A DNA stretch of 64,000 bases from an uncultured Muribaculaceae bacterium (GTDB lineage: Bacteria; Bacteroidota; Bacteroidia; Bacteroidales; Muribaculaceae), in the NCBI GenBank assembly GCA_948788915.1, contig CAQFOZ010000005.1, forward strand, positions 1 through 64,000, in the 5' to 3' direction. The notes under the pieces were generated by a model. It had not been told where the DNA came from. It did not search any database and worked only from the letters and a program-made list of their open reading frames with translations. This document shows, in pieces, positions 1-8,312 of this stretch (the first letter of the stretch is position 1; each line of letters begins with the position of its first letter). A program made the translations under genes and the position numbers.

Positions 1-12
1 GTTTTGCGGTTG

Positions 13-44
13 CAAAGTTATAACCTTTTTTGTTCTTGTGCAAA
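13..44 (-). promoter_or_regulatory. Promoter reading left out of the window
   Basis: On the minus strand TTTG (44-41) is followed after exactly 20 nt by TAACTTTG (20-13). This matches the Bacteroidetes primary-sigma consensus TTTG-N20-TAnnTTTG. Transcription would start at about position 1-6 and drive a gene lying left of the window. No gene is visible in 1-131 itself. Confidence 0.55.
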
Positions 45-131
45 CTTTTTTCAAACATTTTTTCAAATAAATTGTTCACACAATTCTATCTTCTTTTTAT
101 TCAACAAAATAAAAAACCTATATTTTTTGTT

Positions 132-497
132 TCAGAATGTGAATATTTTTGGAAGGAAAACAATCGCGGCAATAATAACAGAAATAATAGCAGCTATCAG
201 GACACCCCCGGCCGCAACATCCTTTGCTATTTTGATGAGAGGATCCTTATCCGGTGACACCTTATCGCACAGTTTCTCTATTGCCGTATTCATCGCCTCC
301 CCGCAAATTACCATCGCAATACATAACAAAACGGCAATCCACTCTAAAGAAGATATATGAAAAACAAATCCGGCTGCCGTGACAAGCGCCACGGCCATCA
401 GATGGACTTTTGCATTTCCCTCGTTTGAAAAAAGGTATTTTAAACCTTCGGTTGCAAAACCGAAGGATCTTATTCTGTCTTTCCAGAACTTAATCAT
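132..497 (-). CDS. dgkA: Diacylglycerol kinase / undecaprenol kinase
   Basis: A small integral-membrane lipid kinase of the DgkA family, 121 aa, the usual length. It phosphorylates diacylglycerol or, as in many non-proteobacteria, undecaprenol, and so recycles the lipid carrier of cell-wall and capsule synthesis. Visible are three hydrophobic segments (about 32-48, 52-66, 94-116) and the family signature E67-A-M-N70-T-A-I-E74 followed by K92-D-x-A-A-G-G-V-L. It lies 46 bp downstream of the PAP2 phosphatase gene on the same strand, so the two lipid-phosphate enzymes may be co-transcribed. The choice between diacylglycerol and undecaprenol cannot be made from the sequence. Confidence 0.9.
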   Translation of the reverse strand: MIKFWKDRIRSFGFATEGLKYLFSNEGNAKVHLMAVALVTAAGFVFHISSLEWIAVLLCIAMVICGEAMNTAIEKLCDKVSPDKDPLIKIAKDVAAGGVLIAAIISVIIAAIVFLPKIFTF

Positions 498-543
498 AGA
501 ATTAAAACCTTAAGACACAGTTATACATCATGAATACTTCATG

Positions 544-1134
544 CTAAAACTCCATACTTGCATAAATTCCGATACTATTCCCGTTCGAGACTGGGGATAC
601 GGAAAGATTATGTTTCTTTGCGAACGGAGTGGTAAACAGGTATGCAAATCCTGCACCTATAGCGCCACCCGCCACAACATCCCAAATATGATGCCGTTTA
701 GAGTACACTCTTCCCCAACCCACGAATGCAGCTACAGCATAAGCCGGGGCACCGAACTTCCAGCCGTATCTACGCTGCAAAAAAGCCGCGGAAGCAAAAG
801 AGAAAGACGTATGCCCCGATGGGAATGCATGCATGTCCGAGCCATCGGGACGACGCTCGCGCACCAGACCCTTCAATAAAAATGTAGTGGCAACCGTAGC
901 ACCGGCCACCTCAAGTCCCTGAACAAGTCCCTTCCAGTCTTTTTGAATAAGAACTGCTGTAACTGCCGTAACCGGCAAAACAATCAGACCAATATCAGTA
1001 GCTGTGCGCACACCTTTCTGCAAACCGGACGGTGTGTACACATCTCCGGCCGCAGGTTCATAATATGTCTGCGCCTGCGCATTGACAATCGCAAAAAGCA
1101 TGATCAATATCACGAATACACGCCACATTCTCAT
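544..1134 (-). CDS. PAP2-family membrane phosphatase
   Basis: A type-2 phosphatidic acid phosphatase, 196 aa, likely acting on a lipid or undecaprenyl (pyro)phosphate in the membrane. All three catalytic motifs are present: K88-x6-R95-P96, P105-S-G-H108, and R142-x5-H148-x3-D152. The N-terminus (residues 1-22) reads as a signal peptide or signal anchor ending in A-Q-A-Q. Further hydrophobic segments follow at about 47-63 and 75-90. It sits between dgkA and the lipoprotein/barrel operon, 46 bp downstream of the latter, with no clear terminator between. Possible roles are undecaprenyl-pyrophosphate recycling or lipid A dephosphorylation. The substrate is not determined. Confidence 0.85.
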   Translation of the reverse strand: MRMWRVFVILIMLFAIVNAQAQTYYEPAAGDVYTPSGLQKGVRTATDIGLIVLPVTAVTAVLIQKDWKGLVQGLEVAGATVATTFLLKGLVRERRPDGSDMHAFPSGHTSFSFASAAFLQRRYGWKFGAPAYAVAAFVGWGRVYSKRHHIWDVVAGGAIGAGFAYLFTTPFAKKHNLSVSPVSNGNSIGIYASMEF

Positions 1135-1180
1135 ATTGCCAAATTTAGAAGTTGTTTGATTTAAGAAACATATCCCGGCA

Positions 1181-2758
1181 CTACTCCAGATCCCATTCGA
1201 AAGAAAACTGATCCACCCACATCACAGAACCATTTCCACCCGTAAAATAATCACCATATTTAGAAGTAGCGCATGTAATCTGCAAATATGTAGGTTCTTT
1301 AGATGTCGACCTGTAATCTATAGGTATAACAAATTCTTTCCATCCTCCTGTATCTCCGGTAAACTGCACCTCACCATAACCAATAACATACGATGCATTT
1401 TTGTCAAACAGAATACGGTTCTTGGGATTTGTACGCACCTGATACGGTGCTGTCCAGTCAGTGAGGGCCACATATACTATGCACGTATCAGGTCTTCCTT
1501 TTAATGCCGCGAACTCCGACGAAGCATAATCAATATCTGTCCCCTTATATTTCAAGTAACCCTTCAACCTTGTCGGGCGAATATTCCATGGTCTCCCAAA
1601 ATCAAGAATACCGTTTGTTCCGTCAACTTTTACGAAAGTACCTGTAAAAATAGATCCTGCCCCGAGTTTTCCAATCCCGGCTATTCCGACGAATTTCGTG
1701 TTGCACTCCGCCGACAGACCAGATCCGGTAGGGGTGTCTGTAGATGAGACCGTAAGATTCTGACCAAGCGTTGACGACCCGGTATTGCCTGTATCCCAGA
1801 ACTTCTCTCCCCCTTCATTATAAGGGAAAATTATCTTTCCGATCTGACACCACTGTTCAAAATCACCGTCCGGGATATCCGCAGTCCCCTGCGTTTTCAC
1901 AGTGATCTCATTACCCTTGTTTTCGCCAGATACAGTTCTGACAACATACTCAGTTAAAGGTTTCAAGTGCGGTATATAACAAGAAAATGCACCCTGAATC
2001 TGCGTTACATATTTTTGAGGGACAGCAGTCCACGTATCATCTGTAGACAGACGGTATTCAAACCCGTTCTGAACATCCGCCGGTCCGTTGCCATACACCC
2101 ATACCACCTGTGACCAGGGGTTAGCCTCAGTGGTTGTCACTATGGCTTCAGTAATCTGCGCGTATATGGTCCATATCGTAGTTCTGCCATGCGCTGTAAC
2201 CTCAACTCTTTTCGGATAAGAAAGATCGAGCGGTCCGGGCTTCAGATCCGGAGACATAGTCGTGATTCCTTCAGGGCCCAATTTAATCTTCTGCAATGTC
2301 AGATTAGAAAGATCTGTTCCCTCCGGCATACTAACCACCACACGATGAGCCACGTCATCCACAATACTTTCGCCAACCTCTCCTGCAACCTGAAAATAAC
2401 AAGTGATAGTCTGATGGGCAATTATCTCCCAACTATAATCCTGCCAACGCGAAACATTAACATACACCGGAGTAGAAAAGTCATATTTTCCCTCTGCAAG
2501 ATTCGGAGACGATGTCGCACCAGGTGTCACCTTATACTCTGTAAACCTTACATTCTCGATATCAGTCTGTTCATCGAGATAGACATCGACTTCAAACGCA
2601 ATGGAATCAATATAAGCAGGCTTACTCTCTCCCTCTGCAGATATCGCTATAATTTTTTGAGGGATTCTGGGATAAGGTAAATCATTCTTTATACATGCCG
2701 ACACTCCCGCGAGCGCCACACACAAGAGCAATATATTTCGGATTCGTGATATTATCAT
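1181..2758 (-). CDS. PCMD-domain surface lipoprotein
   Basis: 525 aa. Residues 1-21 form a lipoprotein signal with the lipobox V-S-A-C22, so the protein should be lipidated and, after a polar tail, surface exposed. The middle (about 30-290) contains repeated beta-sandwich stretches ending in a fibronectin-III-like segment. The last 230 residues start at an I-P-D-G-D-F-E-x-W motif and end in W-V-D-Q-F-S-F-E-W, which is typical of PCMD (putative carbohydrate metabolism domain) proteins. The same C-terminal architecture recurs in the gene at 4731-6995, so they look like paralogues. The start overlaps the preceding gene by ATGA. It is the last gene of a six-gene operon. A glycan-binding role is inference. 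Confidence 0.75.
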   Translation of the reverse strand: MIISRIRNILLLCVALAGVSACIKNDLPYPRIPQKIIAISAEGESKPAYIDSIAFEVDVYLDEQTDIENVRFTEYKVTPGATSSPNLAEGKYDFSTPVYVNVSRWQDYSWEIIAHQTITCYFQVAGEVGESIVDDVAHRVVVSMPEGTDLSNLTLQKIKLGPEGITTMSPDLKPGPLDLSYPKRVEVTAHGRTTIWTIYAQITEAIVTTTEANPWSQVVWVYGNGPADVQNGFEYRLSTDDTWTAVPQKYVTQIQGAFSCYIPHLKPLTEYVVRTVSGENKGNEITVKTQGTADIPDGDFEQWCQIGKIIFPYNEGGEKFWDTGNTGSSTLGQNLTVSSTDTPTGSGLSAECNTKFVGIAGIGKLGAGSIFTGTFVKVDGTNGILDFGRPWNIRPTRLKGYLKYKGTDIDYASSEFAALKGRPDTCIVYVALTDWTAPYQVRTNPKNRILFDKNASYVIGYGEVQFTGDTGGWKEFVIPIDYRSTSKEPTYLQITCATSKYGDYFTGGNGSVMWVDQFSFEWDLE

Positions 2759-3705
2759 ATGTGAATGGCTAATCCAAAATTGATATTAAAAATATTAAAA
2801 CGGAAATTGGCCCCGGATGTGGTGCGGTTGCCTGTTATCTCTCCGTTCTCTTTCTGTGTCTCACTTTTAATGTGTAGTCCGAACACTCCCAATGAAATAT
2901 TAAAGGCAGCATTTTTCATAATAAACACACTTAAGCCAGGAGAGAAATTAAGAGCAACCGTTGCCGTCGTGGTGTGGGTAGTACGCGGTTTGCCATCATA
3001 CGGACGCGTAAAATCTGAATTTCCTGATGCGAAGGACAACTCAGCTTCATTGAAAACTCCGAATCTACCTCGTCGGGAGATACCTATATACTGACGGAAA
3101 AACAATGCCGCACTATAACTTTCATTCCGATAAGCAATATCATGAAGATTAAAATTCATATCTTCATCTATATCCACTTTAAAAGAATCTATATGAGCTT
3201 TACCTATAGTGTAGCCAAACCGCAGGCCACAAGATATGTTATTTTTTATGAAATATTCAACATAAGGTTTTATTGAGAAAATATGTCCACCAAGATCAAT
3301 ATCAGACAAGAGATCAAACATCTCCATATCATCGGTAGACAATTCGCCATAAGACACAGTAGCTCCAAGTCCCCAGTCTCCTTTCGGGACAAAAAGATAA
3401 TTGAAAAGGCCCCTGTCATACCGGCCAAGGTTACGCGACCTCAATTTCATAGGTATAGTATCACCTTTCCATATAACCTTTTCGGAAGATGCAAATTTTG
3501 TCTCATCGTCAACTACCTTTGAGTTTCCCATCAACAGGGTAATGACATCTTTCTGTAATGAATCCGGAACAAATATATATTTCCCTCCTGCAGAAACATG
3601 TATGGAGTCCTGCTGCACGTCAACCATCCCATCCGAAGCTTCAGCGCCAAGGGACGCGACAGCCATCATCATTGACGCACAAACTATTCTGTAGATACTT
3701 TTCAT
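2755..3705 (-). CDS. Predicted outer-membrane beta-barrel protein
   Basis: 316 aa from the ATG at 3705. The open frame extends further upstream, but starting there would give an untypical N-terminus inside the neighbouring gene. The 3705 start gives a clean signal peptide (M-K-S-I-Y-R-I-V...A-E-A) and leaves 1 bp to the upstream stop. The mature protein is rich in alternating aromatic/polar strands, with recurring G-R-F-G-V-F-x-E and F-N-I-F-N-I-N-F-G-L-A elements and a C-terminal strand, as in Bacteroidetes porin-like barrels. It is a clear paralogue of the adjacent gene 3707-4738: both contain F-V-P-K-G-x-W and a closing F-R-x-N-x-F-x-I-x-F-G. It may be an outer-membrane partner for the lipoproteins of the operon. 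Confidence 0.65.
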   Translation of the reverse strand: MKSIYRIVCASMMMAVASLGAEASDGMVDVQQDSIHVSAGGKYIFVPDSLQKDVITLLMGNSKVVDDETKFASSEKVIWKGDTIPMKLRSRNLGRYDRGLFNYLFVPKGDWGLGATVSYGELSTDDMEMFDLLSDIDLGGHIFSIKPYVEYFIKNNISCGLRFGYTIGKAHIDSFKVDIDEDMNFNLHDIAYRNESYSAALFFRQYIGISRRGRFGVFNEAELSFASGNSDFTRPYDGKPRTTHTTTATVALNFSPGLSVFIMKNAAFNISLGVFGLHIKSETQKENGEITGNRTTSGANFRFNIFNINFGLAIHI

Positions 3706-3706
3706 A

Positions 3707-4738
3707 TTATATATAGAATGCCACGCCAAACGTGATTGAGAACAAATTAATTCTAAAATTAGCAGATTGCGATTTCCGGCGCGACACATAAATCTGATCG
3801 TTTATAGTCTTGGTCTTTGCCATGTTAAAACCGAGCACTCCTACATTCACCTCTATTGCAGAATAATTGCTCAGAAACACAGCAAGCCCCGGAGCAAGTC
3901 CGACTCCTACCTGATAGTTACGCTCGTAGGCACCTGAGAGATCTTCTCCTCTTCCTGTAGTAATTTTGGACTGTCCGCCACCTAGTTTAAGTTGTAGCTC
4001 TGTAAAGACACCAAACCTCCTGCTCTGACCCAAAGAAAAGTAATTACGTAATATCGCAGTCACAGAATAATTATGAGCCAGCGAATACAGGTATTCTGTA
4101 CCGTAATTAGTTTCCGGATCTAAAACAACATCAGCATGCTCCAGTTTTGTAAGGGATCTCGTGTATGAAAACTTGCCTCCGGCTCCCATGTCATTCTTAA
4201 AAATATAACAAAGCATTGGAGAGACCTTGAAACTATAAGTGTCTCCGGAAATGTTCTGCAATATCAAGAACTGATAATCATTCTGGGTGGTTTGCGAATA
4301 AGACACAGCTATACCGGTCACCCACTGCCCTTTCGGCACAAACGTTACACCTTTCAGCTCCATCTCATACTTATTGACAGGCTGTTCCTGCTGTAGCTTT
4401 GTAATCATGGCAGGGGTAACATGAAGCGTATCAACATGAAATGGTACCGCACCATGATTTGCCGATATATTCCCTAAAGAATCAACCGTTGCAACAGCTG
4501 CTGTTTTTCGGCTATTAACCATCGATCCCAGCACCGTAATCTTGTTGCGCAATGAATCGAGATGTTCCCCGATGTTATTGATATAACTGCTTATCGAGTC
4601 TGTTGACGTATCGCCTTTTGACTCCATTCCCTTCTTAGGTGACGAGACACTGTCGATAACAGCAGTTTGACTCTGCGCGGTAAAACCGCACAGAGTCAAA
4701 CCCAATGTTATTGCCAGATATCTTAATCGTTTACTCAT
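3707..4738 (-). CDS. Predicted outer-membrane beta-barrel protein
   Basis: 343 aa with a signal peptide ending A-Q-S-Q (about residue 24). A low-complexity, probably coiled-coil stretch (about 45-75) is followed by a beta-rich domain from F-V-P-K-G-Q-W onward. Similar to the next gene in the operon in its barrel half, including G-R-G-/R-R-F-G-V-F-T-E and the final F-R-I-N-L-F-S-I-T-F-G-V. The start overlaps the end of the upstream lipoprotein gene by 8 bp, so translation is probably coupled. The coiled-coil followed by a barrel could form a trimeric or TolC-like arrangement, but that is speculation. No named family is recognised with certainty. Confidence 0.65.
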   Translation of the reverse strand: MSKRLRYLAITLGLTLCGFTAQSQTAVIDSVSSPKKGMESKGDTSTDSISSYINNIGEHLDSLRNKITVLGSMVNSRKTAAVATVDSLGNISANHGAVPFHVDTLHVTPAMITKLQQEQPVNKYEMELKGVTFVPKGQWVTGIAVSYSQTTQNDYQFLILQNISGDTYSFKVSPMLCYIFKNDMGAGGKFSYTRSLTKLEHADVVLDPETNYGTEYLYSLAHNYSVTAILRNYFSLGQSRRFGVFTELQLKLGGGQSKITTGRGEDLSGAYERNYQVGVGLAPGLAVFLSNYSAIEVNVGVLGFNMAKTKTINDQIYVSRRKSQSANFRINLFSITFGVAFYI

Positions 4739-6995
4739 ATATCAGTTCAAAATCATCAAGATACATCACAGAACTTGAACTTCCGGAAAAATAATCTCCG
4801 AACTTAGATGCAGAAACAACTATTACAAGATATTTTGCAGCCGTTGTCTTTGCCCGTTCATAGTACTCAATCGGCACTTCAACTGCTTCCAAAGAACCAT
4901 CTCCCCCAAAAGGAGCTGTCCATGTCACCTGCCCATATGCAAGTACCTCCTGTGCATCCTTGTTAAAGAGACCTTTTTCCGGATCACTTGTGCGTATATC
5001 TATTGGTGAAGTGGTCAATGCCACATAAATTTGACCATGGTCTGTAGAACCTTTGAATCCGGAAGGCAGATATTTATCCATGCCGTCCTTCACTATATCT
5101 ACTGTTCCGGGCCGGTAATTAGCCCAGACTTTCAATTTTGTCGGATGCGAGCCGTTATAGGATCTTCCGATAAGAAGATGCCCGTTAGTTCCATTCGTTT
5201 CAACATACTTACCTACAAAAACATTGCCAGCAGCAATTATACCCATTGCCTTATCAGAGCCAAGTCTTGCTGAATATTGCCCGCTATGAACCATATCCGT
5301 AGATTTATTAGTCAAGGTCTTATTGGCAGTCGCTGAACCTTCATTTCCCGATCCCCAGAAAGAAGCTTCTTTATCCCCTATATTCCATGGCAGCGTAACT
5401 GTCCTTTCACCAAGCATTGTAGATGCTTTGTAAGTACTCCAATCCTCAAAGCTGCCGTTTGGTATAGAGAACATACCTTCCGTCGTGAATGTCTGTATAT
5501 CTTCTTTGTCATACCCTGCGGCATAGGCTGTATACTCATATGTCGTAGAAGGTTCGAGACCTGTAATATGGACTGTAAATGGCGACTTGACAGCATAAGA
5601 GACGGTCTCCGCCGGCACCTTCGTCCACTCGACGGTACCTTGCTTACGGTATTTGATACCATAACCCGAGGCATCTTCAGTCATGACATAACCTGTAAGA
5701 GTTGCCGATTTCGAAAGGATTGCCATAGGATCTGTTTCCGGATCAGGTGCCTGTGCTGTCTCTACAGGAGCCTTCACCTCAACAGCGACATCAGAGGTAG
5801 CAATACGGAGCACCTTGGTCTTATCCTTGGGCGTCGGATATTGATTGTCCAGCGCGATAATCTCCATCCGATACTCTGTATCTTTCTGTGGGAGATGGTC
5901 AAAGAAACTCTTTTTGAAAGTTATGCGCATCTCGTCCATCGTCTTACCTGTCACTGCATCGACAACCGGTCTTGGACCATCCCATGTTATACCGTGTGCC
6001 TCAAGTTCAGTCTTGTCTATATCCGCTTGAATCAGATTCAATTCTGCGGCAATGTGTCCAAGTTCCTGAAAATTCTGCCCTCCGCGAAGCTGAAGCTTGT
6101 ATAAGCCGTCATATCCACGGATATACACTATCTTATCGGAAAATGCACCTTTCTGCCCCGCAGCCGTTCCCGGTATGCCGACAACCTGCTCGTCAATATT
6201 AAAGCCGATACCCTCAATAGTGGGGCGTCCAAACATTTCGACAACCTCCTCTATCAAAGGGATATCTTCTATGCGAATCTTTATCAAAGCACCGCCCAAC
6301 GTATTCTCACCTGGCTCGGAAGTGATGTTCAACACATATTCATGTGCGCGCTGCACATTCGGTATCACACCCTCCTTCACCATATGCGTGCCGTCAGACT
6401 TGTCACCTTCCATCTTATATGAAAGATCTTTATCAGCATTAGGCATCATGAAATAACCCTTGGCGGAGGCAATATTTTCTTCGTTAAATTCAAGGCTGCC
6501 CCGCGAATGACTGAAAGTTACCTTAAGGTTATTCAGACCAAGATCCAAGGCATCAGGATTGACGGATACCACAACATTGGCAATCTTGCACACAAGCGGA
6601 AGAAGCTTGTTGTCACCGTCGGAAATAGTGAACTCCTCCTTTCCGCGATAGAATTTCTTGTCGAACGAAGCAGACACACTGTCTCCAGTCCAGGCCTCAG
6701 CCAGATAATTACCGGACTTGAGCGAAATAATATCCGGAATATTGTCTAAGCCCTTGAATTTACGGATAACTCCACGCGATGTCTCTATATAGATAACGCA
6801 TTTTTCACGAAGCGACGGATCCTGTGTCAGCTCAGTGGAACGAGTTGTCAACTCGCTGCGTATTTCCGTCGATAGTCTCAATGTCCCCTCTCCGTCCGAC
6901 AAAAACGGGACTTCCGAAACGCAAGAAGCCAACGGCAGACACAGAGTGGCAAAAATCAATTGCCTGTATAATGTTTTATTAAATATGTTCATCAT
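4731..6995 (-). CDS. DUF4493/PCMD surface lipoprotein
   Basis: 754 aa lipoprotein: signal peptide with lipobox L-A-S-C25 and a following acidic/polar stretch. Residues about 35-250 fit the DUF4493 family (L-R-L-S-T-E-I... with R-S-T-E, then F-K-G-L-D-N-I-P-D-I-I-S-L-K-S-G-N-Y). A fibronectin-III-like segment precedes a C-terminal PCMD domain (about 515-754) that begins I-P-N-G-S-F-E-D-W and ends V-M-Y-L-D-D-F-E-L-I-Y-E. It lies 9 bp after the 434-aa lipoprotein gene and overlaps the barrel gene by 8 bp. Known family context: DUF4493 and PCMD proteins are Bacteroidales cell-surface proteins, several with carbohydrate-binding folds. Its ligand is unknown. Confidence 0.75.
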   Translation of the reverse strand: MMNIFNKTLYRQLIFATLCLPLASCVSEVPFLSDGEGTLRLSTEIRSELTTRSTELTQDPSLREKCVIYIETSRGVIRKFKGLDNIPDIISLKSGNYLAEAWTGDSVSASFDKKFYRGKEEFTISDGDNKLLPLVCKIANVVVSVNPDALDLGLNNLKVTFSHSRGSLEFNEENIASAKGYFMMPNADKDLSYKMEGDKSDGTHMVKEGVIPNVQRAHEYVLNITSEPGENTLGGALIKIRIEDIPLIEEVVEMFGRPTIEGIGFNIDEQVVGIPGTAAGQKGAFSDKIVYIRGYDGLYKLQLRGGQNFQELGHIAAELNLIQADIDKTELEAHGITWDGPRPVVDAVTGKTMDEMRITFKKSFFDHLPQKDTEYRMEIIALDNQYPTPKDKTKVLRIATSDVAVEVKAPVETAQAPDPETDPMAILSKSATLTGYVMTEDASGYGIKYRKQGTVEWTKVPAETVSYAVKSPFTVHITGLEPSTTYEYTAYAAGYDKEDIQTFTTEGMFSIPNGSFEDWSTYKASTMLGERTVTLPWNIGDKEASFWGSGNEGSATANKTLTNKSTDMVHSGQYSARLGSDKAMGIIAAGNVFVGKYVETNGTNGHLLIGRSYNGSHPTKLKVWANYRPGTVDIVKDGMDKYLPSGFKGSTDHGQIYVALTTSPIDIRTSDPEKGLFNKDAQEVLAYGQVTWTAPFGGDGSLEAVEVPIEYYERAKTTAAKYLVIVVSASKFGDYFSGSSSSVMYLDDFELIYE

Positions 6996-7004
6996 CGTAA
7001 GGTT

Positions 7005-8309
7005 TTATTTGATGTGAAGCTGCAGTGTCTTTTCGGTAGTGCCGTTGGCATCTGTCACAATCAGTTTGAAATTATGTGTATGCCCTTGCCCGACCGCTTG
7101 AAGCATACCGAGGAGCATTGTAGAAATTTCAATATTAGCCTCTTTTTGTCCTTTGACATTTACCGGGAATCCGAAATTTGTCAATGGTGTGGCAAATTGA
7201 TCAGGAGTTTCTGCAAGATTAAGCTCAGCACTCAAGCCGGCAGACTCAAGCTCATCAGGAGTCAGATCCGGGGAGTCAATCAAAACCATGAACTCGGAGA
7301 AACCTCCGTCAGCAGAACTTGTCACTTTCATTCCAACCGGCACACTGCCGTCTATCTCATTCACAGCGTCGATATCAATAGGAGCTACTCCGACAATCTC
7401 CGGAGCTCCTCCAGGCACGGGAGGATTAGGATCGTCCGGCTTTTCAGGATCCTCTTCCCTCGGCCTCTCGCTGTCATCAAGGATCTCATCATCCTCTATA
7501 TCCACATTACGTTCCACATTGGTTACGGTCACACTTGTGTCCAAGCCTATCTCAGCGTTGGCATCTCCCTGGTTTTCACCTTCCTGTGTGTGGAGTTTGA
7601 ATGTTATCTTATAGTGATTGCCTTTCTCAACCTCCTTTATCGCTTTTGTCGCGGACACCCTGAGACCCTCAACCATACCGTTGAATGTGGCTACAAGAGA
7701 AACACCTTTCACATAACGGAAATATCCGGAGATACCGTTTTCCTCCTCAAATTTCGTAAACTGGAGTCCCTTGACACTCTTATCATCTACGTCCGGTGCT
7801 ACCTTTACCTCTACATATGAACTTTCCGACATCTGCTGTGTAAGGATAGGAGCAAAAGCTATCGAAACCTTTATGTTTTCCAGACGGCACACAATCTCTC
7901 CTATGTCATCCGTGATCTCTCCCGCACGTATATTGAAGACATCAGACTGTCCGGAATAATAAGGATTGTTCCATTCAGCATCAAGATTCTCGCCATACGT
8001 CGCGACAACCGAATAGGCTCCCTTTTCAAGAGTAACGACATCCGGCATATCACCGTACCGGTACGAAGAAGCGGGAGAAGAAGAACCGTCCTTTATAAAG
8101 GTGACCTTAAAATCGTCATATGGCACGTCCGCACGAGTAGAGCGTAAAGAAGACTGTCCAAGTTCACCGTCACGAAGGTCTACGTTCAGCGCGCTTTTTA
8201 AGATCTGCCCCTCTCCTTCTGCCGGCTCGGTAATGAACGGTGTATCTTTCTCACATGAGAAAAGCAATGTCGATAGAGACAGAGACAACAATATATTTTT
8301 AGCTTTCAT
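7005..8309 (-). CDS. DUF4493 surface lipoprotein
   Basis: 434 aa. Signal peptide with lipobox L-F-S-C19. The N-terminal half matches the DUF4493 pattern seen in its neighbours: F-K-V-T-F-I-K-D-G, M-P-D-V-V-T-L-E-K-G-A-Y and W-N-N-P-Y-Y-S-G. An acidic, proline-rich linker of about 30 residues (about 278-305: D, E and P repeats) separates it from a C-terminal domain of about 125 aa. It lacks the PCMD domain present in its neighbours. It lies 3 bp downstream of the 870-aa gene and 9 bp upstream of the 754-aa gene, so it is certainly in the same operon. Possibly a shorter subunit of a surface complex. Confidence 0.7.
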   Translation of the reverse strand: MKAKNILLSLSLSTLLFSCEKDTPFITEPAEGEGQILKSALNVDLRDGELGQSSLRSTRADVPYDDFKVTFIKDGSSSPASSYRYGDMPDVVTLEKGAYSVVATYGENLDAEWNNPYYSGQSDVFNIRAGEITDDIGEIVCRLENIKVSIAFAPILTQQMSESSYVEVKVAPDVDDKSVKGLQFTKFEEENGISGYFRYVKGVSLVATFNGMVEGLRVSATKAIKEVEKGNHYKITFKLHTQEGENQGDANAEIGLDTSVTVTNVERNVDIEDDEILDDSERPREEDPEKPDDPNPPVPGGAPEIVGVAPIDIDAVNEIDGSVPVGMKVTSSADGGFSEFMVLIDSPDLTPDELESAGLSAELNLAETPDQFATPLTNFGFPVNVKGQKEANIEISTMLLGMLQAVGQGHTHNFKLIVTDANGTTEKTLQLHIK

Positions 8310-8312
8310 GAA

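Noticed and set aside
1140..1171. Minus-strand promoter ahead of the PAP2 gene
   Set aside because: CAAATTTA fits a -7 box, but there is no -33 box at the right distance and the start site would fall inside the gene's first codons.
2755..3789. Longer version of the first barrel gene starting at 3789
   Set aside because: The extra 28 residues run into the neighbouring gene and hide a clean signal peptide that starts at 3705.
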